A program made the translations under genes and the position numbers. The notes under the pieces are model-generated. The model was given only the letters and a program-made list of their open reading frames with translations. It was not told the DNA's origin and searched no databases. 64,000 bases of DNA. Origin: Apus apus (Eukaryota; Chordata; Aves; Apodiformes; Apodidae). Shown in pieces: positions 12,401 through 24,224 of this stretch. The stretch spans positions 45,497,659-45,561,658 of the forward strand of contig NC_067283.1 of NCBI RefSeq assembly GCF_020740795.1. The letters are read 5' to 3'. The first letter of the stretch is position 1. Every line of letters starts with the position of its first letter.

Positions 12401-15400
12401 AAGGAATGTTAATGCTGCAGATTAAATCCTAAAGAAGAGAGATTGACGTAAATATTTTTGGCTTGCTGTAAAAAGGGAAACAGGAAAGCCTTCGCAAAAA
12501 TCCAGTTTTTGACTCAGTCAGCAGCTCTTTCTAAAGCGAGTCCCAAGTCGAGGACAAGGATTATTATTTTTTTTTTTTCCCAGCAGAAATTTAGGCCAAA
12601 GCGCATCCTGGTTGCCAGCTGGGAAAGTCCTTTGCCTTCCCTTGCCACCTGCCCACCCATTCCTGCTGGTCCTCTTCTGCAGGAGCATCCCTGTGGCTCT
12701 CTGTGCCAGGGAAGCAGGAATGAGCAGACATGGGACAGGGGAAGGCCGTGTGCCTCTGTTCCAGGGTCTGCTCCTGCAGGTGGAACCCTGGGAGGGAAGA
12801 CTTTGCTGGCATTTGAGGGCTCTGCATGGGTTTTGGGGGGAGTTTTGTAGCTTTGCTTTTTAATTTAAGTCAGGCTAGTGTTCACCATGTTACTTAAAAC
12901 TCTATTGAATGTAGAGGTTGCTGTTACTTTTTCATCGAGCACTTGGGCTGTGCTGCAGACCAGGGCACACAAAGTAAATCTTGCCCTCATCCTGTTTCTC
13001 TCATTATCTTTTACAAGGTTTGGCTGGCAGTTAGTTACCCTTTAACAGCCCCAGCCCCCAACATTGCTCAAGCCACCCGCACAGCACCTGAGCAGCCCCA
13101 CGCGCCGGGGTGGTGACCGGCACATTTTAACATCAGAAATCCCAGTGCTGCCAAGTGCCTGTGGAAAATTCCCCATGTCCAGGTGCTTGGCATCCATCGG
13201 GATCTGGAATGCTATCTGAAACCCCATGAGATAACCCTCAGGGTTGGGCTGTGCCCTCAGTGCACAAGGTGCCTGGACAGGACCCAGCTCCCGCCACCTC
13301 CTGGGACACTTCATGGGGTGATTTCATCACAAATTGAATCAGGGCAACCGGGTGTTTATTATGCTGCTGTTCTGCTGAAGGTCACCTGTTGGGTTTTTCT
13401 TGCAGGTGGCTTTTTGATCCCGTATTTGATCATGCTGATTGCTGAGGGGATGCCACTGCTCTACCTGGAGCTGGCCGTGGGGCAGCGCATGCGTCAGGGC
13501 AGCATCGGTGCCTGGAAAATCATAAGTCCCTACCTCTGTGGTGTCGGTATGTTCTCAGCTTGGAACCTTATTTTTAAGCACCTGAGCAAGACGGATGATT
13601 TTGAATGGAGAGCTGTATCTTTTAGAGCAGAAGCCAGGCTGGAGGTGGGGTTTTACTGGGTCTCACCAGGCTGAGCAAAGCGGTGGTCCAGATGCCCCAC
13701 AGCATGTGTTTACCCCATCCCTCACAGGGCACTGGAGCCAGACCCTGGCTCGCTGTACCAGGTCCCCAGCCACGGAGGTGTGAGTCTCTCTGCCTTCAGG
13801 CAGGTGGTCAAAACCATGGTGTGAGGGCCAGGGCTTAACTCAGCCCCTGGGGCTGCCCGCACTGGGCTTTGACCCCAAGTGCACCATCCCGATAAGCTCA
13901 ACATTGAGTGATAAAATTACGTCTTTCCTACCATTGCTGCCTTTTACCAGTGTCTGCTCTCAGCTGCATTAGAATGTTATTAAATTACCCCAATAGCCCA
14001 AATTGTCACTAATCTACTTACATGCACGTTTTATTTGTAATGATAAATTGAATAGTCGTGCCCACAGGGGCTAAGGTATAAAGACCAATGCAGTATGGCC
14101 CTGATGGGAGCAGGATGAGGAGGAGGAGGCTGCCGTGGTGGGGAAAGGGCCTGTGCGTGGGGCCATGCGAAGGCAAAGCCCTCTCTCCATGCTGGCCACA
14201 GTGCCCCCCCTGAGTGTTACAGGGCCATAGGCGTTTTGGGGTTTCACTGCTAACCAAGTGCATCCCTTCATGCCTGCAGGCGTTGCCAGTGTCATCGTCT
14301 CCTTCTTCCTCTCCATGTACTACAATGTGATCAACGCCTGGGCCTTCTGGTACCTCTTCCACTCCTTCCAGGTGTGTGGGTGCCCAGCAGCACCATGGAG
14401 GCTGGTGGTGGCCCTGCACTGGTGCTGGACATTGCCCTCCACCATTGTCAGCCACTGGAGGGGGGAGGTGGTGGGACCAAAAGTTCCAGAATCCCTCCAA
14501 GGGCATTTCCAGGGAAAAAAGTCCCGCAGTGGAACCCTACTCTGGGGTTGCCCCAAGTTTACCAGGGTGTCTCCTCTTCATGAAATGCAGGTTGAGGCCT
14601 GCCCTGTGAGGCCTTAAGCCTTGGTGGCCGTGTTGTCCTGCACCCTGGGGTGGGTCCGTCAAGATCAGGAGGGTCATCCCCGGGGGAGAGGGTCAGAGAG
14701 GCTCAGTCCTCAAGGAGAGGGTCATCTGCAGGGATCATGGCCAGGACCAAGGGAGAGGCTCTGGCAGCACCATGTAGGGACAAGCAAGGCCTGGACAAAA
14801 AGCTGCCTTTGCCTTCATCTCCCCTGGCTCTCCCCACCACGCTGACAGCAGGCACTTGCCCCTTGTCTCTCTCCTTCCTCTCAGGACCCTCTGCCATGGG
14901 CCACTTGCCCCCTGAACATCAACCGCACCGGCTATGAGGAAGAATGTGAGAAGACATCATCTACCCAGTACTTCTGGTACCGGCAGACCCTCAACATCTC
15001 TCCGTCGCTGGAGGACAGCGGCAGCCTGCAGTGGGAGCAGGCGCTCTGCCTGACACTGGCCTGGCTGGTGGTCTACCTCTGCATCCTCCGCGGCACGGAG
15101 TCCACTGGCAAGGTGAGAGGTGGGCACAGCCCCATCGAGTCCGGGCAGGGTAGGGGAAGGAGAAACAAGTGCCAAATAAGGCCAATTGCAAGGTCCTGCA
15201 CCTGGGGCGGCACGATCCCAAGCACAAATACAGGTTGGGTGGAGAATGAATTGAGAGTAGTCCTGAGGAGAAGGACCTGGGGGTGTTGGTTGATGAGAAG
15301 CTCAACACGGGTCACCAATGGGTGCTTGCAGCCCAGAAAGCCAGCTGTGTCCTGGGCTGCGTCAAAAGCAGCGTGGCCAGCAGGGCCAGGGAGGCAGTTC

Positions 15401-18400
15401 TCCCCCTCTACTCTGCTCTTGTGAGACCCACCTGGAGTGCTGTGTCAAGTTCTGGAGACCCCGGCACAGGAAGGACACGGAGCTTATGAAGAGGGTCCAG
15501 AGAAGGGCCACAGAGATGACCAGAGGGCTGGAGCACCTCTCCTATGAAGACAGGCTTGAGAGGGTTGGGGCTGTTCAGCCTGGAGAAGAGAAGGCTCTGA
15601 AGAGACAGCCTTTGAGTACCTGAAGGGCCTACAGGAAAGCTGGGGAGGGACTTTTTACAAGGGCATGGAGTGATAAGACAAGGGGTAACAGCTTTAAACT
15701 AGAAGAGGGGAGATTTAGGTTAGACATTAGGAAGAAATTCTTCACTATGAGGGTGGTGAGACACTGGAACAGGTTGTCCAGGGAAATGGTGGGTGTCCCC
15801 TGATTGAAAGTGTTCGAGGCCAGACTGGATGGGGCTTTGAGCAACCTGGTCTAGTGGAAGGTGTCCCTGCCCATGGCAGGGGGGTTGGAACTAGATGATC
15901 TTTAAGGTCCCTTCCAAACCATTGTATGATTCTGTCGCTCTATGAAAAGGCAGCAGCCAAGGCTGCTGTTAGTTGGGGTTAGGGTGTCTCCATGGGACCA
16001 GCCAACCCCGCTGCCTCTGCCAACCTGTGGGGTTGTAACTGAAAAGGGCTCAACCAAAGCACTGAGTGATACTAAAATAACAAACAAACAACCAGAAAAG
16101 TTCTTTAAATCCGGGCAGCACTGCTGCACAACCAGCCACCAGGCTGCTGGCCCTGCAGAAAGCTGCCTGCCACCACAGAGCCATGTCCTGGAAGCATAGA
16201 ATTGTTAAGGTTGGAAGGGACCTTAAAGATCATCTAGTTCCAACCCCCTTGTCTGTTCCTCAGTCTTTGCAAGAAGAAGAAGGAGAAGGTGGCTACTGAG
16301 CATTTTTGCTCAATTTTTATTTACAGCAGAAGTTATGAGGAAGTTCTGAAAGGGGGGGGGGAGAAGCAATGTCCTGGCTGAGCCTGCACTAAGCAGCGAG
16401 CTGAGGGCTCTAATCCCCAAATCGTATTAACCGAACGCAGAAAGCCAAGAGACTGTAAACCAAGAATAACCTGTTAAACTTGCTGCAGCTGGCTTTGTGG
16501 GCAGAAAAGAAACAATCAATAGCCCAAGGCACATTGAAAGGCAATTGTGAAGGCAGAGTCTCCTCAGAGGGAGCAAAGGGAAGCTTCCCCCACATCCCCA
16601 GTGGGCTGTCCTGCTGGTGAAAGGCAGGCTGCTGCTTTTCCAGGTGTGTGACAAGGAAAGGCAGGTGTCCACTGGCAGTGTAGGCAGGTGTAAACTGGGA
16701 GAATGTTTGGTAATTGCCCATTTGTTTTTCTTCCCAAGAGCTTGGGAAGGCATGTGTTTTGTGAGTTTTTGTATAAATTTCTGGGCGAACCATTGGGCAC
16801 GTTTTTTGAAGTGGGTTTTGTTGGGTTTTTTTGTGGTGGTGGGGTTTTCTTGCATGTAGCTCTTTCCAGCATGGAGATTAAACACTTAGATTCAAATTCA
16901 AAGGTTTGCTCAAAAGCTCATAGGTGGAAGACAATGGAAAGATTTAATTCTCTTCATCCTGCTGTCTGGGTTATGTTAAGTTAAAAGTCTTTTTCACATC
17001 TGAATTAAAGTGGTTTTTGACCTTTGATGATGTCTGCTCACCTTCCTCTTAGAGCAGATGACTGACCTTTGCCTAATGTACTCTTGACAGGCAGTTGCAG
17101 GCTGGTGTTACTCCACTAAATGCTGTAGAACGGAGTTTGTAAATGCTGCATGTATTTTAAAAGTAATTCCTATCCTTTTTTTTCCAATCCAAACCAGCGG
17201 ATATGTTAGCACAGGGTCTTTTATTAATAAGAAGAACTTGTTTCCCTAAAACTTAAATCTAAAGCTGGATTCATCTGAAAATATTTCTTCAAAGATTAAT
17301 ACAAAGTTACAAAAACTTTACATAGAGCATTTCCACTACTGAAAGTGAGAAAGCTGATCTATTACAGCCAGTCTTGTGTATTGTTTAGACCAAGGTTATT
17401 TCCTCTCCTTCCTCCAGGTGGTCTATGTAACAGCCTCTTTGCCATACTGCGTTCTCATTATATACCTCATCAGAGGATTAACACTTCATGGAGCTGTGAA
17501 TGGGCTTGTCTACATGTTCACACCAAAGGTACAGAAAAATCATACTGAGTATTTCACAAAATGTTTTTAGTTACTAAATGTATAGGATCTTAAAAGATTG
17601 TAATAATCCTGTTCCTTATGTTGAACTTTTGCAGCAGTATCTCAGGTCAGGCAGCTTGAAACCCTGTCTGGGAGCTGCGGGAGGCTGTTCTGCCATGGTG
17701 CCTGCAAGCTGCTTGCTTTCTCCTGCAGAAAAACACCTGCCCATTAGCATAAACCATAGTGTATTACTTCCAGACTGAGCAGTAACCCTGCCCAAAAGAC
17801 GCCACTGAGCTACAAGGGGTGCACGAAGGGGACTTTCCCCCTCTCCATCCCAGTAGGATGCTGTCCACGCACAGCTTCCCACTGCCCCTCTCCCCATCTG
17901 ATTTTGCAGCTGGAACAGCTGGCAAACCCCAAGGCATGGATCAGTGCTGCCACACAGATCTTCTTCTCTCTGGGCCTGGGCTTTGGCAGCCTCATCGCCT
18001 TCGCTAGCTACAACGAGCCCAGCAACAACTGCGAGAGACACGCCGTCATCGTCTCGCTCATCAACAGCACCACCTCCATATTTGCCAGCATCGTCACCTT
18101 CTCCATCTATGGCTTCAAGGCAACGTTTAATTACGAGAGCTGTATAAACAAGTAAGAGTATTTCACCCGTTTTCCACCACAGGCCGTTCTGGGGAAGGTG
18201 AGCGGGAGGGAGCAGGGGGAGAGGTAAATAAATAACAGCCCACGGTGCTGCCAGTGCTGCCCCACGCCCAGCTCGGATATTGCTCGAATAAACCTAATAG
18301 TGTGATTTAAAGTGGTGAAGGCTGAGATGAAAGGTCAGAGCTGGTGTGCCTTTTGACACCTGGGAGCTCAGCCGCCTCAGCGGTGATGCTCCGGAGGTGC

Positions 18401-21400
18401 CCAGCAGCCTGCAGGATCGTGCCTTAAGGCAGCAAGCTTCCATGAGGTCCCTGGCATAGGGCCCGAGGCAGTTACACTTTTACTCGTGCATTTACAGCTT
18501 CCAACCTATCTGCTGATGAGAGAGGAAACCAAGCTGCTAGTCACTGCTCCTTGCCAAAAGGCTCGTTAAATTGGTGAGGTGTGGACGTGGGACTGGAGGG
18601 CAAAGGGGAAGAGAAACCAGCCAGCACTGGCTGGCACCCAAAATACCTGCCAGCTCCCTCCTGGGTGCCTTAGAGCAGCAGCCTAGGTGCAGGAGCTGCT
18701 CTCTCCAAAGCAGAGATGAGCACAAGGCTGCCAGTATCCCAGCCCTCTCTGGAAATGCCATGGCCACAGCTTACACCTGGGGAGACCAGAGCCCTGGGGC
18801 AGGCAGAGCATCCCTGTGTGGGGGCTGAGGGAGAAGAGGATGCAGTATGAACCTGGCATCAGTTTTTTTATACCTTGTCCTGAAAGACATTCAATTCCAA
18901 TAATCTTTCCCAGGGTGATCCTGCTGCTGATTAACGCTTTTGACCTGGAGGAAGGCTCTTTAACAGCAGACAACCTCAAGGAGATGAAGGACTACCTCAT
19001 GGCCAAGCACCCACGGGAATACACACAGTTACTGCCGCAGCTGAAAAACTGCAGCTTGGAAGCTGAACTAGATACAGTGAGTTGCTGCTTTGTGCTGGTG
19101 CCTGGGCTCCTCTCCTACCTTTTCTTCTCCCAAGCCTGGCAGCCCCTCAGCTCCACACGGGCACATCTAGTACCCCCTGGAGCTGCCTTGTCAGGACTGT
19201 GGTGGGGGTCATTTCTGCACCTCAGGATGGGGCAGGGGGCACTGGCTCAGCCCTGAAAGGAGCTTGCTTGGCTCATTAGCAACTGAGCTGGGGGGCAATG
19301 CAGCCAGACTGCTGGCTCCAGCTGTGGGACAGGGCAGGTCACAAAGGTACAGGGCAAATGTATTTACTGTGAGCAGAACTGTGCCCGTTTCTATCCTGTT
19401 TGGATAAATGGGTGAACATCTGCCTTTGCTGTGCAGAGCCACCACCATGGGTGTATTTTGTCATTGTGGAGGATCAGTCTCACATGTCACTACTCTTGTG
19501 TCCTCTACGAAGCTGAGTTGCTGCCCGTAACTCCCTCCTTTTCCCCCTCTTGCTGGCAGGCTGTCCAGGGGACCGGACTGGCCTTCATAGTCTATTCTGA
19601 AGCAATCAAAAACATGGAGGTGCCCCAGCTATACTCCGTGCTCTACTTTGCCATGCTGATGCTGGGGATCGGCAGCATGCTGGGGAACACCGCCGCCATC
19701 CTCACGCCGCTGACTGACAGCAAGGCCATTGCTGCCCGGTTCCCCAAGGAGGTGATCTCAGGTGAGCACCTGCCATGAGCAGCAGAGCCCATGCAGGGAG
19801 AGAGCACATACCCCCACAGCCATTCAGGGGTCCTCTTTGATCTCAGGTGGAGCAGAGAATATCAAATACAATTCCAGAAGGTTTTTGCCTGCCCTTGGGA
19901 AATCCTGCCCAGGCTGCAGAGCACCTTCCCCTGGGAGCTGTATGTTGGCAGGCTTCCCAACACACTCCCAACTCCTTCAGACTTGTGTCTACTTCCTAGT
20001 GAAACTCAAAGGGCCAGTGAACACCTCTTCAGTCTCATCACTGGTATCCCAATGGCAAACCACTTGAGTCTTTGGGCAAAAGTGATATGTGCTTGCTTTC
20101 AGGCAGCTGTCCCACCTTAAAACCTGGTTAGCTGGATGCCCAGCACTGACAGCAGATGCTGCACACACACCCAACAACCCTATAATCAGGAGTCAATCAT
20201 CTCAGCCCTGCTGGGATGATGTGCTGTGACTGTGCAGGTCTAAGGAGCAGCAGTTTAAGGCTACACCAGCATAGTCACACACACACATGCACACAGAGAC
20301 AGGTCTTTTCCAAATGGCAAAAAAATGTCTTTCTCCTCTGAGAAAGCTGCTCCCTGACAGAAATCCCACCAGCTTTTTAGTGACAAGAAGTATGACATTT
20401 TCCTACCCACAATTAGATTTCCAGGTCTAACAGCAGGGTCCCTCTTTTATCCATGCAGGTGCTGTGTGCTTTATTAACTGTGTGATTGGCCTCATCTTCA
20501 CCATGGAGGCTGGAAATTACTGGTTTGACATATTCAACGACTATGCAGCCACCCTCTCACTGCTGCTCATCGTGCTGGTAGAGACCATTGCTGTGTGCTA
20601 CATCTACGGGATAAGAAGGTAGAAGTTTGAACCCTCCTTACTTCAGAGCTGGGGTGTGACCACTGGCCAAGACACACAGGGCCAAGAATAAAAACACCAC
20701 CTTGGGATATATTTTCCTCCTACTCTGTGGGATCAATGAGGCAAGGGGGAGTCTCTCTTGCCCTGCAGATACCTTCCAGGGCCTTGGGAAAGGGCTGGAG
20801 CCAGGCTGGGCTGCCACCTTCTCTGTGGGCATGAGCAGTACACACTGCTCCCTGGTTGTCTTCTCTTTGGTCTCAAGAGCACCTTCTGCCGAAACGCTGC
20901 TTCTCCTTTCCCAGCAAGTCAGTGTGAGCACAGCAGTGCTGCCAAGTCTGGCCGGTCACCTTGCCCATCGCTGCTCTCTCAAGTCATCCCTTGAGAGTAA
21001 AGGCAATATTCAGCAACAGCAAAGGTTTTAGGCACCAGAGGTGTTTGTGCTCAGGGCATCTCAAGGAAAGGGGTCACCTTTCCCATCGCTGCTCTCTCAA
21101 GTCATCCCTTGAGGGTAAAGGCAATATTCAGCAACAGCAAAGGTTTTAGGCACCAGAGGTGTTTGTGCTCAGGGCATCTCAAGGAAAAGGCTTTGGTATT
21201 GCTTTGTTAGTCTGCAAGTACAACACGTGTACAGGCACCTTGACTGGCATTAGGGCCTTGATGGGTTCAAGGCCTTCAAGTCAGATCCAGGTTTCCTGCC
21301 TGATTTTAGGTGTCACCTCCAGCATCAGTACTTCCTCAAAGACAGTCAAGTAACAGCAGTGAGAACAGCTCAACTACCCAAAACCAAGCCGTTTTCTCCA

Positions 21401-22968
21401 CCTTACTTCAGCAGTATTGCTTACACCAGTGGTCTGAACTTGTGCCCCAGGCAGAGTTTTGTTGGGACTTTCCCTCTGTACCCATGCCTAGCTACTCTTA
21501 CCCAGTCTGGGATCCTCTCAGAAGCCCTGCTATATTTTTTATTGTGCCCTCACTGTATCACCGTGGTGATCCAGTTCTTCAGATGATACCTCCAAGCTCA
21601 TTACTCCTCTGGTCAACTATACTCTCTGTTCCCATATATTTAATTCTATAGGTGGTTTTGAAATAACTCGGATCATGGTATCGACTGAACAAATACAGCT
21701 ATTTTCAAAAATTTTTTTTTTTTTTTTAAACAGATTTGAGAAAGATCTTTACACCATGATTGGACGCAAGCCAAACTGGTATTGGAAAATTATGTGGGCT
21801 TTTGTTAGTCCTTTGCTAATTATAAGCCTATTTATATTTTACATCACCGACTATATCCTCACAGGAACACTGCAATACCAAGCATGGGATGCCACACAGG
21901 TAAAATAGGTCTGGTTTGGGGGTTTTCTTTGTTGTTTCTTTGTTGCTTGGTTGGTTTTTAATTCCTCCAAGGACACAGGCTTCCTTCCTAGCTACAGCAT
22001 TCCACAAAACTGCCTTGCAGCTGAAGTCAGGGCACCTCCCTAATTTTGTGGCAATGGAAAAAACCTGACCTAGTGACAATGTCATGGTTCTGTAAAATGG
22101 GAGACATTTCCTACTACAATTCTTAATCGATCCCTTCAAACAGGAACATTTTATTCCCGTTGATTGAAGACCCACATATTATCTTAAAAATAATCTTTGA
22201 ACAGGAAAAATACTTTCAAAGTGTAGCATTTTGAACAAATGTAGTGATATTTTTAACAGAACTAAGCTGCTGCAGGAATAGCTTTCAGAAACCACTCTGG
22301 TTTGCATTAATTTCCATCTTTTTCTTCATGGCCAAAAGGCTTTTATATGAATGTTGAACCACTGTGTATTTATCACAGAGGAATTACTACTGGATAAGTA
22401 ATCCCTGCTTTCACATCATTTTGTGGAATTGTTCCTAGCATGCAGCAACAAATTACGCCTGTTGTTTTCATGTCTTTGCTGATTTGGGACCCAGTTGGGA
22501 GCCTGGCCTGTTGACAGGGTGTCAGCACGAGCCCACAGGCTCCAAGGGAGGAACGGCAGAGACCTGACAGAGGTCAGGGCTGAGCCATCTCATTAAGAAA
22601 TATTAATCAAGCCAAAATGTGGTCTTTACCAAAGCTTGCACAAGATTTCCCCAGTATTTTTGTCAGCAGCTCTGCCAATTTTAAGCTTGAATGGTCGGAC
22701 AAAGCAAAGCACAGGCTGCTGCAGCCTTCAAGTGCTTCTCAGATGTCCTTTGCTCCAGCCCGGGGGCACTGAAAACGACAGATCCCCCAATTCCAACCCC
22801 TTCTTCTTTCCCTTGCAGGGGCAGTTGGTGACAAAGGATTACCCAAGTTATGCCCTTGCAGTAATTGGGCTGCTGGTGGCAGCATCCACCATGTGCATCC
22901 CCCTGGGGGCTCTAATAACTTTTATAAGGAAGAGACTGAAGAGGGAAAGTGTTTCAACCGTTGCATGA
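9403..22968 (+). CDS. SLC6A20: SLC6A20, sodium/imino-acid transporter (SIT1), complete, 11 coding exons
   Basis: Exons are 9403-9523, 13406-13546, 14280-14371, 14885-15112, 17418-17528, 17910-18151, 18914-19076, 19560-19761, 20459-20618, 21734-21899 and 22819-22968. They total 1776 nt and encode 591 aa (human about 592), with all phases fitting. The ATG at 9403 has a strong context (G at -3 and +4), and no other in-frame ATG lies upstream. The first membrane helix carries the SLC6 signature NVWRFPYL. Further family segments are [33 protein letters not shown] and [17 protein letters not shown]. Putative N-glycosylation sites are N131 (NRT), N155 (NIS) and N357 (NCS). In the family this is a 12-helix Na+/Cl- coupled importer of proline and related imino acids at the apical membrane of kidney and gut cells, partnered by collectrin or ACE2. 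All 10 introns are GT-AG. Confidence 0.97.
9524..13405 (+). other. SLC6A20: SLC6A20 intron 1
   Basis: A 3.9-kb intron with donor GTAAGTGTGG and acceptor TTTTTCTTGCAG. It holds no recognised repeat or RNA gene. A run of T lies near 12570-12579. Its many open frames on both strands lack family features. Confidence 0.8.
15175..15945 (+). mobile_element. CR1 LINE fragment in SLC6A20 intron 4, same strand as the gene
   Basis: The fragment runs from the CR1 region encoding CKVLHLGR-like residues through [21 protein letters not shown] and [10 protein letters not shown]-like segments. It continues through the 3' UTR (GGACTTTTTACAAGGGCATG, then TGAGACACTGGAACAGG) to the end motif GTATGATTCTGTCGCTCTATG. 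It is 5'-truncated with several frame breaks. It is the best-preserved CR1 3' end in the window. Confidence 0.95.
16195..16257 (-). mobile_element. Short CR1 3'-end fragment in SLC6A20 intron 4, antisense
   Basis: On the minus strand this reads as the last roughly 60 bp of CR1 (TTGGAACTAGATGATCTTTA, then AATTCTATG). It is 5'-truncated. It lies about 250 bp from the 3' end of the plus-strand CR1 and shares a 38-bp perfect inverted match with it. Confidence 0.85.
20954..21190 (+). repeat. 118-bp tandem duplication, two copies, in SLC6A20 intron 9
   Basis: Copy 1 is 20954-21071 and copy 2 is 21072-21190. Both start GGTCACCTT and continue through CCCATCGCTGCTCTCTCAAG to CTCAGGGCATCTCAAGGAAA. I see only about three differences (one G/T, one A/G, one extra A), so the duplication is recent. 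It lies wholly in the intron between coding exons 9 and 10. Confidence 0.93.
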
Positions 22969-23630
22969 ACACCAACAGCTGGATTTGGGAAGACCTTCCC
23001 CCCATCATCAGTGAGCGGGCACTTCTGGAAGACAGCAGCAACCATTACTTGTAGCAGCTACTTTATAGAGTTGAGAATCATGGGTGCTATATTGACCAAA
23101 AAGTGCTCTTAGGAGGTTCCACAATGGTTTGGGAAAAAAAAAGCTCTCCTGTAACAAGCTGGAGCTTTAATATGGCCTCTGTAAGAGGGGAAAAGCAGAA
23201 GAGAGTTCATACAATGCTAGATAGCACAAATTAACCAGTGCATCAACCCATTACACAACATTAGGTGCCTCTTTTCCACTCTGCTGTAGCACTGCCTATA
23301 TGGAAACATGACTGGCCAACTCAGCAGGTTCCTGCACCAAAGTACCAGCAAATACCCTCACCGTTCAAGAAGGCCACGCACAAGCACGCACGTTATCTGA
23401 AATGACATCTGTATTTCATCAACAGATCAAGCTGTTCAAGTCCTGCAATGTGATCATCCCTTTCCTACAAGGGAAAAGTCATCAGGATGGTGTTCGAGAT
23501 AAATGTGGCCTGCAAAGCAGAGCTGCAGTTCTCTCATCTCCAGAAGTGAACTTCCAATTCCCATGTTTTGTATCTTCTAGGGATGCACTTTAAGTACGCT
23601 AAAATAAATCTGTGATAAAGATGCTCTACA
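22969..23630 (+). terminator. SLC6A20: SLC6A20 3' UTR and polyadenylation signal
   Basis: Non-coding sequence follows the TGA at 22966-22968. The first plain AATAAA is at 23603-23608, which would place cleavage near 23620-23635. The exact end is an estimate. Confidence 0.6.
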
Positions 23631-24114
23631 GGCCCCACTCAAAAGGACAACATAGAATTGGCCTCAACAAAGTTTGTATCCACATATACTTTAATGGTGA
23701 GATGTAACAATCCAGCAGTTCCACAGAACTGGTTAATTTCCCTATGTGAAGGTTGTATAAAGAAAGAAACATGTTTAAATTCTAAGCTTCATGTAATAGA
23801 AAACAGTAAAATTGTATCTTATGAATTTTAAAGTGGTCTGCAGAATGGCATTAGGGACACAGGCATGGGAGGTGGGTTCTTAATATAGTGTCTTAACTAT
23901 GTAACCATTAGAAGCTGGCAAGTGCCTTGTAAAAGAGGGAATAATTTCAAGCAAACATTGTTAAACACACGAACACAAGCTTCTCACTCTAGGGCAAAAA
24001 GCAAGAGGGTAACTACAGCTTCTGGGGGGATGACACGTTGACAATGACAACCAGCACCAACAACACTCTAGAATCAGGACACGCCGTCCTCCCCAGACTT
24101 CACTAACAAAGGAA
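23631..24114. other. Short gap between the convergent SLC6A20 and SNRPD1 genes
   Basis: Nothing is recognised in this stretch of under 500 bp. It separates the predicted 3' ends of the two convergent transcripts, and either 3' UTR may extend into it. Confidence 0.5.
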
Positions 24115-24136
24115 AGACAAAGTTTTCACATATCTG

Positions 24137-24142
24137 TTTATT
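24137..24142 (-). terminator. SNRPD1: SNRPD1 polyadenylation signal
   Basis: AATAAA on the minus strand lies 83 nt after the SNRPD1 stop. A GT-rich stretch (TTGTTAGTGAAGTCTGGGG) follows in the direction of transcription, as expected for a cleavage site near 24115-24125. This gives a very short 3' UTR. Confidence 0.7.
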
Positions 24143-24224
24143 AAAAATGGATACCATAAACAAGACCTGTACAAAAAAAAATCCAAAATTGCCCAGAATG
24201 TGGTAGCAGTTGCGTGGTAAGAAG

